Assembly: GCA_902516825.1 (NCBI GenBank)
Contig: CABXZZ010000007.1
Span: 1 to 37,420, forward strand
Origin: an uncultured SAR116 cluster alpha proteobacterium
GTDB taxonomy: Bacteria > Pseudomonadota > Alphaproteobacteria > Puniceispirillales > Puniceispirillaceae
DNA length: 37,420 nt
Reading direction: 5' to 3'
The translations under genes and the position numbers were made by a program. The notes beneath the pieces are model-generated. The model did no database searches, was not told the DNA's origin, and was given only the letters and a program-made list of their open reading frames with translations. This document shows, piece after piece, positions 35,333 to 37,420 of the stretch; within the stretch, counting starts at the first letter, position 1; every line of letters begins with the position of its first letter.

Positions 35333-35896
35333 ATGAAAAAGAATCAGCCTAAAACTAACACAATCAGAAGAAGGTTTTTACACCAGACAGTATTTTCTGC
35401 ACTGTTTCTTGTATCTCCGTTTGTTCATGTATCAGCATATTCAGAAAATAACTGGCAGAAAGCAACCACAGTCTTTCCAGAGATGGAGATACTTAACAAG
35501 GATGGCACAGAATTATATCTGAAACAATTCCTTGGAAGTCCCCTATTAATCAATTTTTGGGCCACTTGGTGTGCGCCCTGTGTCTTTGAGTTGCCCCACC
35601 TTGATAAGGCAGCCACTCTTTTAAAGGAATTTAACATAAATGTATTGCTAGTATCGACAGATAGAGCTCCAAGACAGGATGTAAATGCGTTTCTGGAAAG
35701 CAAACAGATATATATACCCTCTAGAGGATTTGACTCAAAAGCAATTTGGGCAAAAGCGATGAACGTTTCCGCACTTCCAGTAACATTTCTTATCAACGCG
35801 GACCAGACCGGCAGTTTGTCTCACACCGGTATAGCAGAGTGGTCATCCACAAGAATGATTAACAACATAAGAGCACAGATTGATATTATAAGCTGA
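35333..35896 (+). CDS. TlpA/ResA-like thioredoxin-fold disulfide reductase
   Basis: Exported thioredoxin-like protein, probably reducing disulfides in the periplasm (cytochrome c or oxidase copper-site assembly in relatives). The N-terminus has Arg12-Arg13-Arg14-Phe15-Leu16 followed by a hydrophobic stretch (about 19-35) ending near VSA, which reads as a Tat-type signal. The thioredoxin active site is Cys80-Ala-Pro-Cys83 in FWATWCAPCVFELPHLD, and the cis-proline region is SALPVTFLIN. The length of 187 residues is typical. It lies divergent from argH. Its specific partner is unknown, so no gene symbol is given. Confidence 0.88.
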   Translation: MKKNQPKTNTIRRRFLHQTVFSALFLVSPFVHVSAYSENNWQKATTVFPEMEILNKDGTELYLKQFLGSPLLINFWATWCAPCVFELPHLDKAATLLKEFNINVLLVSTDRAPRQDVNAFLESKQIYIPSRGFDSKAIWAKAMNVSALPVTFLINADQTGSLSHTGIAEWSSTRMINNIRAQIDIIS

Positions 35897-35978
35897 CATC
35901 ATTTTATCCTCAGATAGACCTATGCTGAAAAAATGCTGACTTGAGCAAGCTATTTGATTTTTAGTAGGGTTTTTTAAT

Positions 35979-36911
35979 CTATGATAACTTGCTGTCTAAT
36001 TCAGGGACGGCGTCAAAAAGATCAGCGACAAGCCCATAATCAGCAACTTGAAAAATAGGTGCTTCTTCATCCTTGTTGATAGCAACAATCACCTTACTGT
36101 CTTTCATACCGGCAAGATGTTGAATAGCACCTGATATTCCAATGGCCATATATAGCTCCGGTGCTACAACTTTTCCTGTTTGACCTACTTGATAATCATT
36201 TGGCGCAAATCCAGCATCAACCGCAGCTCGCGAAGCTCCGACCGCAGCACCTAACTTATCGGCTACATTCTCAAGCATTGCAAAATTCGCGCTATCTTGC
36301 ATGCCCCTGCCACCGGAGATAACAATTCCCGCAGATGTGAGCTCAGGTCTCTCAGAGCCAGAAAGCTCAGATGATTCGAATTCAGATAATTGCGAATTTC
36401 CAGTGCCGCTGAGGCTGTCGATTGTAGCAGTGCCGCCAGCAGCTTTTGCTGCATCAAAGGCAGTTGAGCGAACAGTGATTAACTTAATTGGGTCAGATGA
36501 TTGTACGGTTGCGAGTGCGTTTCCAGCATAAATAGGGCGTTTAAAGGTATCTTGTGAAATCACTTCTATAATATCGGAAATTTGCATCACATCTAGCAAC
36601 GCTGCCGCACGAGGCATAATATTTTTGCCAAAAGTCGTCGCGGGCGCAAAAATATGGCTGTAGTTTGGGGCAATTTGCTTAATAAGCGGCGCTAGATTTT
36701 CAGCTAAATTATGCGCATATTCACCACTATCCGCTATTAGTACTTTCGAAATGGATGCAATTCGCGAGGCAGCATCAGCAACTTGTTTTATAGCATCTCC
36801 GGCAACCAGCGCTTCAATAGGTTCTTCTAACATATTAGCAGCAGTAATGGTGTTTAATGTAGCTGGTAATATGGTGTCTTTGTCGTGTTCTACGATAACT
36901 AAGATTGTCAT
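35979..36911 (-). CDS. etfA: Electron transfer flavoprotein subunit alpha
   Basis: FAD-carrying subunit of ETF, which takes electrons from acyl-CoA and other dehydrogenases and passes them to ETF:ubiquinone oxidoreductase. The N-terminal domain starts [12 protein letters not shown]. The C-terminal FAD domain has VISGGRGMQDS, GASRAAVDAGF, QVGQTGKVVAPELYMAIGIS and KDEEAPIFQVADYGLV. The length of 310 residues is typical. Its ATG overlaps the etfB stop by one base (TAATG), implying coupled 1:1 synthesis. It is convergent with the tlpA-like gene; the 82-nt gap has no convincing terminator. Confidence 0.97.
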   Translation of the reverse strand: MTILVIVEHDKDTILPATLNTITAANMLEEPIEALVAGDAIKQVADAASRIASISKVLIADSGEYAHNLAENLAPLIKQIAPNYSHIFAPATTFGKNIMPRAAALLDVMQISDIIEVISQDTFKRPIYAGNALATVQSSDPIKLITVRSTAFDAAKAAGGTATIDSLSGTGNSQLSEFESSELSGSERPELTSAGIVISGGRGMQDSANFAMLENVADKLGAAVGASRAAVDAGFAPNDYQVGQTGKVVAPELYMAIGISGAIQHLAGMKDSKVIVAINKDEEAPIFQVADYGLVADLFDAVPELDSKLS

Positions 36912-37420
36912 TATATCACCTTTGCTTCTATTTGTAATTTTTCAACGAGCTCTCCAACCGAGCTAACTTTTATACCAGCCTCACGCACCTCTGGCTCTTC
37001 AACTTTTAATACGGATAACCGAGCAGTAATATCAACACCGAGGAATTCTGAAGTCAAGGTATCTATTGGCTTTCTCTTTGCTTTCATAATATTTGGAAGA
37101 GATGCATATCGAGGCTCGTTCAAGCGCAAATCCACGGTAATCACTGCGGGCATTTTTACTTTTATAGTCTCAAGCCCGCCATCGATTTCCCGGGTTACAA
37201 TTGCGTCATCTGCTGTTAATGAAATAGCTGATGCGAATGTAGCTTGAGACCAGCCAAGAAAGGCAGACATCATCTGTCCTGTCTGGTTGCTATCATCGTC
37301 AATTGCTTGCTTTCCGCAAATAATCAAGCCAGGGTTTTCCCGTTCCGCAACACGCGCTAATAATTTTGCAATGCTAAGTGGTTCTGTTTCGTGTGGTGCT
37401 TCAATGTAGATGCCTCTATC
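36911..37420 (-). CDS. etfB: Electron transfer flavoprotein subunit beta, 3' part (5' end outside window)
   Basis: AMP-binding partner of EtfA. About 169 residues are present, against roughly 249 for the full protein; the frame stays open to the window edge, beginning [15 protein letters not shown]. Signatures are [28 protein letters not shown] and the recognition-loop stretch [15 protein letters not shown], whose lysines are methylated in some species. The ATG at 37327 is internal. Its stop overlaps the start of etfA. Confidence 0.96.
   Translation of the reverse strand, partial: DRGIYIEAPHETEPLSIAKLLARVAERENPGLIICGKQAIDDDSNQTGQMMSAFLGWSQATFASAISLTADDAIVTREIDGGLETIKVKMPAVITVDLRLNEPRYASLPNIMKAKRKPIDTLTSEFLGVDITARLSVLKVEEPEVREAGIKVSSVGELVEKLQIEAKVI

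Overview
This window is a dense, syntenic stretch of an alphaproteobacterial chromosome. By eye the base composition is AT-rich (about 40% GC, not computed). The lineage call rests on several things: sucA-odhB-lpd followed by convergent xerC/DUF484; fsa-priA next to an F1-only ATP synthase operon (atpHAGDC, no F0 genes nearby); the block rplU-rpmA-obgE-proB-proA-nadD-rsfS-rlmH-gpmI-ctpA-rppH; an argH-lptM-lysA operon divergent from a tlpA-like gene; and etfB-etfA. Low GC with short intergenic gaps suggests a streamlined, probably marine, member (Rhodospirillales/SAR116-like), but that is inference. No tRNA, rRNA, IS element, prophage or CRISPR array was seen. No gene-free stretch exceeds 300 bases; the longest is about 224 nt upstream of rplU.

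Layout. 1-4550 (+): the 3' part of sucA, then odhB and lpd, the 2-oxoglutarate dehydrogenase complex. 4603-6929 (-): fsa, DUF484 and xerC. 7041-14300 (+): priA, a weak terminator, then atpHAGDC. 14366-23828 (-): one long leftward block running rplU, rpmA, terminator, obgE, proB, proA, nadD, rsfS, rlmH, gpmI, ctpA, rppH. It carries translation and ribosome-assembly genes, proline and NAD synthesis, glycolysis and envelope proteolysis. A good sigma-70-like promoter precedes rplU and a second precedes rsfS. 24053-25081 (-): a renalase-like FAD protein. 25199-30989 (+): a class IIA HAD phosphatase, a pteridine-reductase-like SDR with folB, a methyltransferase, then chorismate mutase, hisC and tyrA (aromatic amino acids). 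31005-32441: a YdcF-like protein (-) and a zinc-ribbon membrane protein (+), divergent. 32449-35292 (-): argH, lptM, lysA. 35333-35896 (+): a TlpA-like thioredoxin. 35979-37420 (-): etfA and the 3' part of etfB.

I see no multi-gene system that looks new; this is mainly core metabolism. The points most worth a second look are small: an apparent ATT start (or A9 frameshift) in rsfS; a repeat-built Lys/Ala tail on ribosomal protein L21 and a hairpin in its leader; a chorismate mutase with an unassigned C-terminal half that may be a decayed prephenate dehydratase; a pteridine-reductase-type SDR paired with folB; a short ATP synthase epsilon subunit; and a 39-residue LptM-like lipoprotein gene that is easily missed.
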